Below, in pieces: positions 45,056 through 55,490 of a stretch of 64,000 bases of DNA. The notes under the pieces were generated by a model that saw only the letters and a list, made by a program, of their open reading frames with translations, was not told the DNA's origin and made no database searches. The stretch is from Hymenochaete sp. R1. Taxonomy: Eukaryota > Basidiomycota > Agaricomycetes > Hymenochaetales > Hymenochaetaceae. Every line of letters starts with the position of its first letter. The first letter of the stretch is position 1. The position numbers and the translations under genes were made by a program. Location: positions 248,001 to 312,000 of the forward strand of contig JAFREE010000007.1 in NCBI GenBank assembly GCA_019400425.1. The letters are read 5' to 3'.

Positions 45056-45406
45056 CTAGTGATGCTCCTCGCTGTGTGCAGCGTGATTTCCATGTTCCCA
45101 AGGGTGACTCAAGCCCTACGAAAACTTGTCAGCAAACCGCCTATATCAAGTAGACATAACAATCTATCTTACCAAAAGTTTGGAGCCATCTTGTCTAGGA
45201 GAGTTTAGCATGAAGATTGCAGTGATATCAGTGTAGGACATACCTTGCGCGATAGAAGATGAAGAACCACATCGTCGCTCCTAAGCCTTTGGCAAGAATC
45301 TGGTAGCCAAGGCCGGGAAGATGGGGATGGAAGCCAGAGCCTGGCTTTCTATCAGTCAAACCCTTGTATTAGAGCTCGAGTGGGACTTACCAGGTGGTCC
45401 GGCCAT
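45056..45406 (-). CDS. NDUFB2: Complex I accessory subunit, NDUFB2-like (64 aa, four exons)
   Basis: Subunit of mitochondrial NADH:ubiquinone oxidoreductase (membrane arm). No single exon is long enough to be found as an open frame. Joining four exons (ATG at 45404-45406; introns with GTAAGT, GTATGT and GTAAGA donors) gives a continuous protein. It begins MAGPPGSGFHPHLPGLGYQ, has the helix AKGLGATMWFFIFYRARQD, then GSKLLGLSHPWEHGNH and ends HSEEHH, stop at 45056-45058. The core GKGL..MWF.IFYRA.QDG..LLG..HPWE.H matches the plant/fungal NDUFB2 (AGGG) family as I remember it. All three introns end in AG and keep frame (phases 1, 2, 0). It shares a 280-base divergent promoter with the next gene. 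Confidence 0.88.
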
Positions 45407-45686
45407 GTCTAATCTGTGTCAAAGTGTGTTGTCTAGTGAGCGAGGAGTGTTGTTTTGAGTCCGTCTCGTTAGTTGGTCGGTCGGGAGAGCCAGAGATCCA
45501 CGTCGCGTAAGTGATCGACGCTCTCCTACGTAAACGGAAATTAATTCAGCCTTGTGCTCGCGCTCGCGGTGGTTCTGGTGGTTCACGTCCACCTCAAGTT
45601 CTTTCGTGTTGCATCTACACGCTACTTTGTTTGATCAGACGGTGATAGCGGAGAGCCAGTCCTAGATCAATCATCACTGTCTTGTA

Positions 45687-48600
45687 TGGCAATGATGGCG
45701 ACGTTCTCTGAGCGCGAAAGTAAGCCGGAGTATCCTCGTATCATGTTTAATACACCAAACCGGGCGTTCGAACGCCTATTCAAAGGTATGCCATTTTCAT
45801 ACTGCCCACTATTCCTTTCTTGTCTTGATAAATGAGTCCACCAGACAATTCATTGGAGGAATTACGTTCCTCAGTGACGAAAAAGCTCGGACTGGGTCCG
45901 CAAGCTAAGCTGGACTTCGCACAAGTACGGCAAGGGAAGGCAATTGACTTGGAGGACGGTACAATATTCGTTTGGGTTATTTTACTATGTGACAGTGCTA
46001 ACGATCAAAAACAGAGGATGATTTTGACGCCTTCCGTGCATATGCATACACCGCCGGTACCGTCGAGGTCAGAGTCTCTGTCTCAGAAGAAATGCCAAAG
46101 CCACCACTAAGGGTATTTTCATTTCGTTGAAGCTTGGGTTTTAATCATGGCTCATGGATGTTTTTCCGCAGAGGAAAGTAGTAGACAAGACTACAAAAAA
46201 GAGTATGGTTATAAATCATGCTTCTTCCATATCTCCTAGCGATCCCAAGATACCTTCCAACCCCTCAGCAAATACTGAACAGGGCGTACCTCCCGGCCCT
46301 GTGGTCACTGCAATTGATGCACCGCAACAGACAAGAATTCAAAGTTCCTCGAAGCCTGAAGTCCCTGCAATGCTGATACACGCCACTAATTATACCCCGA
46401 ACATGAATGGTGTTTCAACAGAGTTGGACGTGGCGATGTCGAACGACAACAAGGCGGGTGGGTGTCAGAACTCGATAACAGAACTCGTCCCTAAGCGTGT
46501 AAATCTTTTAGCAAACGCACTCTTGGTCGGGCCACCGCATCTCCTTTCGCCTGAACCCGTACCAGGTGAAGGCGCGATAGCCAAGCCTCTTCCGGCTGTC
46601 TCACAATCCACACCCAAACCAATGTTGAAGAAGACAAAGGCGGCAGCGGTAATTGCAACCCCTGGTATATTGATTATCACACCTATTACATGCGCAAAAC
46701 TGATTTCATTCACTCTTTATTTAGCAGCTGTTCCGTCGTCATCAAACCTACCTGCTGCGTCGGCGGGTCAAGAAGCGGCCAACGAGTCCACAAAAATCGC
46801 GAAGCCCAGGAGAACGAAAGCCACTAGTGGTATGTTTTAAAAATCTGTTTTGATTGTGAACAAAATCTTGATTGTATGCTGCGGTAGACCCTCAGAGCAA
46901 AGGAGCTATGACTTCCGACCCGTCCGAAAGCGTTGTTCCGAAGGCAAGGAAGGCAAGAGTAACGTCGAAAAAGAAGGTGGTAGACGCTTCTGAGACACCA
47001 TTCGAGACAGAAGAACAGCATTCCCTTCCTAATGCCTCTGAAGTCGCGCCGGCGCCCTCTGATGCGCAAAACCCTGAACTTCCCGCACCCACTAAGAAAA
47101 AAGCGACTATATCAAGAGCAAAGAAAGCTACAGTGCCGGTAGCACAGATAACAGAACATTCGGAGGTCAACGAGAACGCCACGACAGAGGCTCCTGTACC
47201 GGTAGCCTCTTCATCTACCGTGAAAAAGCCGGTGGTTCGCAGGACGAAGAAAGCCGCCGCCGACACCCCAACCTCAGTTGATCCAACTGCGCAGTTGCCG
47301 AATAATGTAGTTAACGCGCAAGAAGCTATGATGGGTCCTCAGCTTGACGGAAATGAGCAGGGTGCGAAGAAGGCCAAGCCGGCTTCGAAAAAGGCAAAAA
47401 TAGTACGAGTCGACTCACCAGCTGAGACTATTCAACTAGAGCAGGCGGCAGTGATACCGGAGACCGGTGATACGAATGTTCCAGTTACCGCGACGCCCGA
47501 GGTGAACGGTAGCACAGTACATGCTGTGAAGGAGACGAAAGTACCAAGAAAACGCAAGAAGGACGAGGAGAAAGGTACGATTGAAAGTCCGAGGGTCGAA
47601 TATCGAACTGAAAAACAAGCATCAGCAGAAGATGAAAATGCGCAGAAAAAGAGAAAGAGGACTACGCCAGTCAACAAATTAGCAAAACCTGCTCCTGAAA
47701 TGGTTGTTGATGGACCCTCTAATGTACCTGAGATTCAACGTGAGCAAGCTCCCGATCATTAATTCAGCCTTGAAGCTTATAATGGAGTCAGTGAATGAAG
47801 CCGAAGACGTGGCTACTGGATCTAAAACAAAGAAAGCCAGCGTAACGAAGCGAAAGCGTGCAAATGAAGTAAGCGATTCTGACGTTCCAAATCCCCCGAC
47901 GGAACTTAACGATGTTTTACATCAAATTCGATCTAAAATTGCACTGTCGAAGAAAGTGGAGCCCACGAAAATAATACAAGAGGAACAGACGGACGCAGGA
48001 TTGTCGGACGCTTCTGCCGATGAAGCTGGTCCCCCAGAGCCTGCTCTTCTTTCTGTTCAGTCAGTCGGGCCAGCTGAGCTGTCCAACGAGAATGGCGGTG
48101 GTACAAGTGGGGAAAAGAAGCCGATAAGAACGTCTGCTCGTACGAGGAAGCCAACACTTAAAGCCAAAGAGCCTGTTTCGACGGATTCCGACGAGGTTCA
48201 AGTAGACTCGGAGCTGACCAAGGTGCCATCTCAACATGCTATCAATGGAACGTCTCCCGTCCTAAATCACGATATTAACATTCATGGGTCGACCGGCTCA
48301 ATCGTACCCAAGGATTACACTCTCACAAACAAGCAAATCATGGAGCCTCCTACTACGGAAGATCCTGGCGAAACACAACAAGGTGCTATCAATTTAATGC
48401 GAGCAACTTTACAGGAATCTACCAGTTCAGAAAGCAAGAGTAACGACTCAACTGAGGTCGACCCAGATGCGAATATGGACACCGAGATTGAAGACCCGCA
48501 CGTTCAAGGTAATGAGTCGCTTAACCGAAACAGGGAATCCGATGACGACTCAGACACAGAATCAGGCGGGGACAACGAAGATCAGCTCCGTTCGGATGGG

Positions 48601-48987
48601 ACTGCAATGCTGAACAATCCTGCTTCTCAACCTCTACCTACTCGGCCCTCGCGACCCTCATTGCTTCCATCACTCTCCCAAATCGCTTCAGACTCCGATA
48701 AATCGATGTTCTCGCCAGCAGGTATGCCTCGAGTGGCAACTTTACCAGGGCGTCCTCTGAAGGACGCTGTCAATGGTCGACACCCTCGCCAAGTGTCAGA
48801 CCTGCGGGAGAGTGCACTCGCCCCGATCGAGCAGACAGAGTCGTCCAGTAGCTCTTCGGATGACGATGACGATGACAGCGATGGCGACAAACTTTACCCG
48901 AAAGATAGGCAGGCGGGATCCAAGTCAAACGAAGGATCATTTTCACAACCAGCAAACTTCTTTCGTGGCATTTTTGGGGGCGCTTAA
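45687..48987 (+). CDS. PB1-like N-terminal domain protein with Lys/Pro/Ser-rich body
   Basis: Function unknown, possibly nuclear. The ATG at 45687 gives MAMMATFSERESKPEYPRIM. The first about 120 residues form a beta-grasp/PB1-like module: FNTPNRAFERLFK|DNSLEE, LGPQAKLDFAQVRQGKAIDL, DDDFDAFRAYAYTAGTVEVR. The rest is disordered, with Lys-rich patches separated by acidic and Pro-rich stretches (PKARKARVTSKKK, KKPVVRRTKKAAADT, KRKKDEEKG, KKRKRTTPVNK), an SSSSSDDDDDDSDGD run and a final SQPANFFRGIFGGA. The basic patches look like AT-hook-less chromatin-binding or NLS motifs. Introns near 45785-45844, 45960-46014, 46114-46170, 46660-46725, 46830-46890 and 47742-47793, the last placed by frame (52 nt). 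Stop at 48985-48987. Similar PB1-like proteins occur in agaricomycetes. Confidence 0.7.
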
Positions 48988-49132
48988 TTATCATTTACTT
49001 TAAAAAAGATCTGTCCAGCACATATATATGCACTCCTCCATGTTTTCAATTATACAGCAATGCTTTCGTTCAACTTCTCTTGTTTATTACGTGTTTTAGT
49101 TGATTATTACTGTTCCAGTATTGAGTGCAAAA

Positions 49133-50978
49133 TCAAAGATGATATTGGGTATCATTTACAGACCCGTCAGCATCTCCAAATGGACTGTCATCAAAGAAAT
49201 TACCCGCGAGCAGGGCTTGAGGATGCCATTCCGATTCAGAAGCCATCCTCGACAAACCATAGCGATTCAAAATCTCCGTCAACTTCTCTTTATCCACTTC
49301 ACCCATCTTTAGCTCTCGCTTCGTGGGTATGGGAGGTAGTGTCCTGAATATCTTCCGCGCACGCTTCACATTGATCAGATACTCCTTCTGTCCCCCATTG
49401 CCGTCTGTCGCGCTCGCATTTAGCTGAGGTTTTTCTTTCTTGACGAGCTTCTCTATACGGGAATGTGCCTTGATCATTGCTAGAGCCCGTACAGGTCCTA
49501 TGTTTCGCAGACGCTGAGTGAAATCGGTCCCAAGGAGCAAAGCAAAATCGGCAAATGCTGCGCGTGAGAGGCCAAGAGTCTTTCGTACCGAGGAAGGGCA
49601 GATGGTGCTGATGGGATCAGAACGAGAGGTAATATTTCGGAGAAGGGGGGCTCCGTAGACAAGGACGTCCTAAGAGACTAGGTCAGCGTCAAATGTACGG
49701 AAAGGTGACACTGAAGTAGGCAGGGCGTACGGTGTCTTCACTTGCAACGTAGTGAGCCCGACCGCGTCTAACAAGGGTCGAAGCGAGACCTTCAGCCTCG
49801 TGCGGCGCCTTACATTCGATACATGGGACACCCATCGCTTCGAGCAGTGCTCGGCTCTCAGCGTAAGATTCCGGAGTTGGGGGTTTACTTCGTCTCTGGT
49901 AGCCTTCCGAGAGGACGTGACTACGTTGCATCAAATCGGCGAGCAACATTGTTGTCTGAGCTTCTGTAGGATTGGAAATTATCGTCCTAATGTCATCCCA
50001 GAGACGGCCCTCCTCTTTGGTCAAGGCGAATTGAAGTTTAGATTCTTTAATATTGTCATTGAACGAGGTCGTTTGGTCCGGTTGAATTTGTTGTATATTC
50101 CTGAGAGACGTACAGAAAGCCTCGTAAAGAGTGGCTAGTTCGTCACTGACAGGCAAAGAAGGAAGATAAATTTCCTCTTTATTGGGATAAGAAAATGTCT
50201 CATCCCCAACTAAGTTCTTGAGTTCTTCGTGGTCGATGCTTGACTCCGAAAGATAATTTATGTCGCGATGAAATGGAGCATTAAAGTCGCCATCATCCAC
50301 GATTCCGTATGTTGCCGACTGTCCTAAAAATATGTTATCATTCTCTTCGAGCTCTTCTGTGGTATCGAGGTCGCCTGTTCCAGGAAACTGAAGCTCTATT
50401 CCAGCAGGAAGTTGAAGTTTAGACCGTTCCGTAGGTGGAAGCATTATGGCTTTCTGAAGAACGGTACTGAGAGATTGAAGGCGCCGTTGCCTACCTAACT
50501 CGATTCCAGCTCGAACAGCGCTGGCTCTTCGAGAAGCTTTCCTTTTCTCTGCCTAATTTTTTTTTCAGTCAATAAAGGGAAGATGACGAGTACGTATGAA
50601 GATACCTCGTCAGCTTTCGCGATCGAGCGAACCCTTCCATCGAAAACGCAGATGGCCTTGACATTATTGTCTTTGATTTCTGTTACGAGTTTGTACCACC
50701 CGTAAAGGTGCTTATACTTGTGATTAAATGGTGAATAGTGGAACCTATGTGTTATAAGTGTGCCATCCCTGGACCATAGTCAAGTAAATGTTAATGTTCA
50801 GGATGATACAACGAAAAACACTTACAAGACGATGGTTTTGCTCTGGAATGCTGCGAGTCGGTTCTTGTGCTGCTTGATCACATGTGGACTTTGAGGTCAT
50901 GAGAGTTTGATCTCTAATTATTAATACTACCACTTACCAAAGCTTCTGGAGGAATGGTATTAGACCAAGCACTCCCAT
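49133..50978 (-). CDS. XPG/Rad2-family structure-specific nuclease
   Basis: Flap/5' nuclease superfamily (FEN1, EXO1, XPG, GEN1). The ATG at 50976-50978 opens MGVLGLIPFLQKLCPHVIKQ, the family start (MG then LGL). Then come TIVLDGTLITHRFHYSPF (metal Asp), KAICVFDGRVRSIAKADE, a spacer of about 200 residues between the N and I parts, MGVPCIECKAPHEAEGLAST (two Glu) and YVASEDT|DVLVYGAPLL (two Asp). The helix-2-turn-helix is ALLLGTDFTQRLRNIGPVRA. The C-terminus is short (NRYGLSRMASESEWHP, ending DTQYHL). The metal ligands are present, so it should be active. The long spacer is as in EXO1/XPG-like and some fungal FEN-like proteins rather than FEN1 itself, and no PCNA-binding QxxLxxFF box is seen. 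Exact subfamily is uncertain. At least six exons. Confidence 0.85.
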
Positions 50979-51328
50979 CGATCTACTGGCATGCGCAGAG
51001 GAAGTTGAAGTTACGGTGAAGTACGAAGCAACGGAAGCGAAAAGCTAATTCCTCAAACGTCGATCATTGAGTAAGCCAAATATTTTCTCAAATGAGCATC
51101 GACCTCACAGTTCCCCAACAGCCGCTTCTTTTCGACCCCCCATCGTGAACTTTTGACGTGTGTTCGTGAGCACTCAGCTCCGGTTTATGGTCTTTACTCA
51201 AAATACAAGAGACGAGTTACGTACTTTTCTATCGTTATTTTTTCTTCATACCGTCTGACGCATTTTATAGCTACATTTCGGACCTCGTTTACAGCCTCAT
51301 TGGTTTTTGAACGGATCTTTCTTCGACC
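50979..51328. promoter_or_regulatory. Divergent promoter and 5' leader between nuclease and CPS genes
   Basis: A 350-base gap. On the plus strand two short ATG frames precede CPA1: 51092-51148 (MSIDLTVPQQPLLFDPPS) and 51187-51258 (MVFTQNTRDELRTFLS...). Neither has the DYLSDHLW-type core of the arginine attenuator peptide. No clear TATA box. Confidence 0.35.
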
Positions 51329-52815
51329 ATGTTCCTTCGTAGTATATCCCGTCCACCCTTCATTCTTCGCACTCATGGCTTTGCGACCCATGCTTCTGCG
51401 CCTCTGCCTGCTGTTCTTCACCTCAAGTCTGGGGAGTCTTTTACTGGTAGGGCCTTTGGGTCGCCACGCAGTATCTGGGGAGAAACAGTTTTTTCTACCT
51501 CCATTACATCTTGTAAGTTTCTCAATGTGTCAGAACATTACAGCTTAAACTGAGATGGGGACCGTAGACACTGAGTCTATGACCGATCCATCATACCGTG
51601 GTCAAATTCTTGTATTCACGACACCACTCATTGGGAACTATGGTGTTCCCCTGAACAACGCTCCGACCGACAACCGCGATGTTGGTGTGCTTCTTGAATC
51701 AAAACGAATTCAATGTTCAGCCGTGGTCGTAGCCGACCTTGCCGAACGCTACTCGCATCACTCTGCGGTGGAATCCCTCTCCTCGTGGTGCAATAGGCAT
51801 GACGTACCAGGCGTTACTGGTGTAGATACGCGCGCTATTACTACAATTCTTCGGAACCAGGGAACGACTCTAGGCCGCCTTGCAATCGGCAAGGATGCCA
51901 CCTCCCCAGCTCCAAAGGAAGGTGAATACTGGGACCCATCCCTCGAGAACCTCGTCGACCAAGTCTCCACCAAAAAGCCGTTTGTGCTTAACCCCGAAGG
52001 CGATGTGAAAATTGCTGTTCTCGACTTCGGAGCTAAGGCCAATATTTTACGTTCCTTGGTCCGTCGCAACGCCGCCGTCACTGTATTCCCATGGAATTTC
52101 GACTTCAATACTGTGCGTGACCAGTTCGATGGTCTGTTCCTCACAAATGGCCCAGGTGACCCTCAGCAATGCATGGAAGCTGCCCTTCACCTTCGTCGTA
52201 CCCTTTCTGAGTGGGATAGGCCTGTATTCGGTATTTGTATGGGCCATCAAGTCATTGGCATTGCTGCCGGTCTTGAATCGTACCGCATGACCTTTGGGAA
52301 TCGTGGACACAATCAACCCGTCCTTGCTTTGTCGTCTTCTGGATCAATTAAGGCTGGAAGAGTCTATGTCACAAGGTGTGTCTTGACAATGGTACTACTG
52401 CACCACCTATCTTACCAAGTCTTTAGCCAAAATCATCAATATGCATTGACGTTGTCGGATCCATTTCCGAAGGGCTGGGAACCGTTCTTCATCAATTGCA
52501 ACGATTCTTCAGTTGAAGGTATCAAATCAACCGCTGAGTCCGGTAAGAAAGTGTGGGGAGTGCAGTTCCACCCTGAATCTGCAGGTGGTCCTCTCGATAC
52601 AATCGAGGTAAGCCCAGGATCCTAACTATTAATTAATGCATAGTTGCTCATTCGCATTCAAGATGTTCACGGATTTCGTCGCTGAGTGTCGCGCTGATAT
52701 GATGAAGCGTTGGCTTGCTGAACAAGAGAATCCGGAGGACATCGAATGGCCGAAGACCAGCTCGATTGGAATGGAGACTATCGCAAGCCCTCGTCCCATT
52801 GCAGTTCATGCATGA
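51329..52815 (+). CDS. CPA1: Carbamoyl-phosphate synthase, small (glutaminase) subunit, arginine-specific
   Basis: Hydrolyses glutamine and passes ammonia to the large subunit to make carbamoyl phosphate for arginine. MFLRSISRPPFILRTHGFAT, with Arg and Ser but no acids, looks like a mitochondrial presequence. The N domain has VLHLKSGESFTGRAFGSPRS and SITS|YTESMTDPSYRGQ, placing intron 1 from 51510 to the GTAG before ACACTGAG. Then come GNYGVP, GVTGVDTRAITTILRNQGTT, VAVLDFGAK-type strand KIAVLDFGAKANILRSL and FLTNGPGDP. The nucleophile loop is FGICMGHQVIGIAAG (usually ICLGHQ), then FGNRGHNQP, QNHQYAL and VWGVQFHPESAGGPLDT with catalytic His and Glu. Introns follow TIE and near 52376-52430. Stop at 52813-52815. 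All triad residues are present and length is normal (about 430 aa). Confidence 0.95.
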
Positions 52816-53077
52816 AAAACAAATATCTTTTGTGAAATGTTGAATAACTTTTTCTCCTCCTCTGTCTTCCTTTCTTTGGATCATACGTGTATATCTATCA
52901 CAGCACAATGAAATAGCTATTTTATTCTAGGATTGCGCCTGTACTCGTTTTACGAGTGATTTAAGTTAAATGAGCTCGCATAGTCTTTGGCGCGTATGCG
53001 CAGTCCTCGGATGACGCGCCATGTTCCCATCTCAACTCTCTTTCATTCCTCAATCACCGCTACCACGCATCTTCGGC

Positions 53078-54774
53078 ATGAACTTCTTCGACTACGAATT
53101 AACGCGAAATGCAACAGCGACTCCTCCAGCAACCTCTGGAGCGTCAAGCAGTACTAACGAGCAACCCACGCTGAACGAAGAGGTGAATGAAGTCGTTGGG
53201 CAGCTGGGCAGACTGTGGGGTGGGTTTCGGAAACAAGTGCGTCAAAGTTGAACAGTGACATGAATACTAAAGCAAATGCCGTTGCTCAGAGCCAGGTTGC
53301 ATTTGAGACAGCTCGGAAGGACTTCTCATCTGTAGTTGAGCAGGCTCAGAAGGAAATTGGGAAGCTCTCTACTACAGGAGAGGAAGGATCAACGACTTCA
53401 GGAGCTTCAACGTCTAAGTCCACTGAAGAGACGAGCGATATAACCACACCCAAAGGTAACGACGAACAGCTGCCCAACTCCCCGACCTCTCCTTCAGTCC
53501 AACCAAGCACCTCCTTCCAATCCATCCTCTCCAAGGTCCAAGCATCCCTCCCTCCCAACCTTTCCTCAACCATCGAGAACACCATCCCCGCTGCTCTCAG
53601 AGACCCACACGTTGACTTCAACTCTCTCCGTGCCTCCCTCGGAGCAGAATTCGCCCGTGTACAAGGTGTCACGCGTGCTCAAGCAGAGGAATACGCGCAT
53701 CGGAGCGAGGTGCTCCTCCGCGAAGCCGGGGAATACCTCAAGGACGCGGTGAAGGTTCTCCCGCCAGAAGGCGAGGGACATAGCGGACACACAGGAGAGC
53801 CTGAAGTGATGCTCGATGGGATGGGCCTCGGCGTTGTTATCATGCCTCCTAATTTCGGTTCTAGTGGGCCTGCCGCTCGAGCGACCCGTGGGACGACACG
53901 GGATAAAGGCAAGGGGCGCGAGGCGGCTGCTCAAGGTCGTGTAGCGGCAGCCAGCTCTCGAGCAGCTGCGATGATTTCACAACTCAAGCGTGATCCAGAC
54001 GTTGTCAGGCGTAATCCGCTTGAAGATCCTGAGGCGAAGGAGATGTATGAAGCGTGGTTTGAGGCGCAGGTTGCGAGTCGGGAAGGTGGTATCGCGTCAG
54101 AGTATTGGGTCAAGAGGACAAAGGATGTCTTATCCCAGGAAGAGGACAAGGAAGCTTTACAGAAGACGAGAGATACGCTCAGTGAGTCATCCATACATTT
54201 TGGAAATCGCCGTAGACTGACGAGGGCATTGAGTAATGTCTTCCATTGAACCGGAGACCTTCTGGACACGTTACTTCTTCAGACTACATCAAATAGAGAA
54301 GGACGAAGAGAAACGCAAAGCACTCTTAGCCAGTAAGCAATGAATATATGACACCATACGAGCCCATTTCAGGATGCTAAGCGTTTCTCAGCTCCGGGCG
54401 AAGGCGCAGACGAAGATTTCAGCTGGGAAGACGATGAAGACGAAAGCGCCGCCACTTCCAGCTCGGAATCTGACGAGCAAGAGAAGGCAGCGGCCGTCGC
54501 TTCTGTTGCGGGCACCCAAGACAAAGCCCGTTCGTCTTGTGATACCTTACAGCCTGTAGACAAGGCTCTTGGTTCGGCGTCTTACCCAGAGTCTTTGGTC
54601 AATTCGCCATCAGTTGCGGCGTCGAGGGCGAGTAGCGAAGGGTATGATGTCGTATCTGCGGGAAGTACAGCAGAACTTAGGCGCGGCGATGTAAAGGAGA
54701 AACATGATACAAAGTCGAGGTCGAAGGATGAGTCAGAGGAGGAGGACGGAGACGGAGATAGTGATTGGGAATAG
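53078..54774 (+). CDS. BSD-domain protein
   Basis: BSD domains are three-helix modules found in TFIIH p62 and synapse-associated proteins; the role here is unknown. The start is MNFFDYELTRNATATPP at 53078; an ATG at 53021 in the same frame is also possible. Then NEVVGQLGRLWGGFRKQ|SQ, the amphipathic AFETARKDFSSVVEQAQKEI, and a disordered linker. A conserved block follows (DPHVDFNSLRASLGAEFARV, RAQAEEYAHRSEVLLREAGE). The BSD part is around YEAWFEAQVASREGG, IASEYWVKRTKDVLSQEEDK, LQKTRDTL|VPSTM-type join and the hallmark FWTRYFFRLHQIEKDEEKRK. The acidic end runs FSWEDDEDESAATSSSES to a final SDWE, stop at 54772-54774. The layout matches the fungal/plant BSD family of about 450-500 residues. It is the last protein gene before the tRNA. 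Confidence 0.85.
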
Positions 54775-54920
54775 ATGCTGGAATTTGGCAGACAATGTGA
54801 GCGTATGTTGTAGGTATGTAAATTAAGCAGGAGGATGTGTGCAATATTGCGTGAAATAACATTGTAGTACGAGTACTCGATCGAGCGAAGGAAATAAAAG
54901 AAAAACAAGGATCAACGAAA

Positions 54921-55006
54921 TGACCACCGCAGGGGTCGAACCTGCAATCTCCTGATTACACTGATTACAGTCGTAGTCAGACGCGATGCCATTTCGCCAG
55001 GCGGCC
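54921..55006 (-). tRNA. trnR-ACG: tRNA-Arg(ACG) with a 14-nt intron
   Basis: Reading the minus strand from 55006, the acceptor GGCCGCC pairs with GGTGGTC (two G-U), discriminator A at 54921. The D arm is GCG-AAATGGCAT-CGC and the anticodon stem TCTGA/TCAGG. The T arm is GCAGG-TTCGACC-CCTGC with a five-base variable region. The loop starts CTACGA, giving anticodon ACG (54972-54974), then has 14 extra bases (54957-54970) just 3' of position 37, where nuclear tRNA introns sit. Mature length 72 nt. It closely resembles yeast tRNA-Arg(ACG) in the GCGTCTG.CTACGA core. It lies 146 bases past the BSD gene, on the opposite strand. No CCA is encoded, as expected. Confidence 0.92.
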
Positions 55007-55490
55007 ATGTAAATGGATTTTATTTAGCAGTATCTATCGCGTAGTTACAGGAGGCTGGACTCCGACCTCGGATGCCGACCGAGTCGGAAAGGTCACGAGT
55101 GATTCGAAAGGGATCGGGGAATTCACCTTCTTTCCTTCTCTCCTCTCCGCCTTGCTTCGCGCTCGGGTCTCACCTTTTTTTACCTTACACAACCATATAT
55201 GGTAATAAATACAATCTGGTCATTGTCTCCGATGATGATTCACTAGGCACTACGCCCAACCAGCCAGCCCAGCCCAGCCCCTAGCCCACCCCGCGTAAAT
55301 TTCCTTCGACGTCAATCGGCCCTCCATTTGTCTGACTCTATGTGTGCTATCTTATAAATAACAGTCTCCTGTCCGCCACCCCTTCCGTTCGTTCCTAATT
55401 TATCCCGCCCCGTGCATCCCCTTCGTCTTCATCTTCATCTTATTGCCTCCGCTTCTGGTTCTATTCTCGTCCCAGTCAACATTTCAAATC
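55007..55490. promoter_or_regulatory. Promoter region of the Sng1-like gene and 5' flank of the tRNA
   Basis: The region is CT-rich at 55380-55450 just before the ATG, with an AT-rich patch at 55190-55215. No protein is supported. Confidence 0.3.

Noticed and set aside
51187..51258. MVFTQNTRDELR uORF as an arginine attenuator peptide
   Set aside because: Length and leading VFT recall the Neurospora peptide, but the Asp-Tyr-Leu core and the Trp are absent, so I do not call it one.
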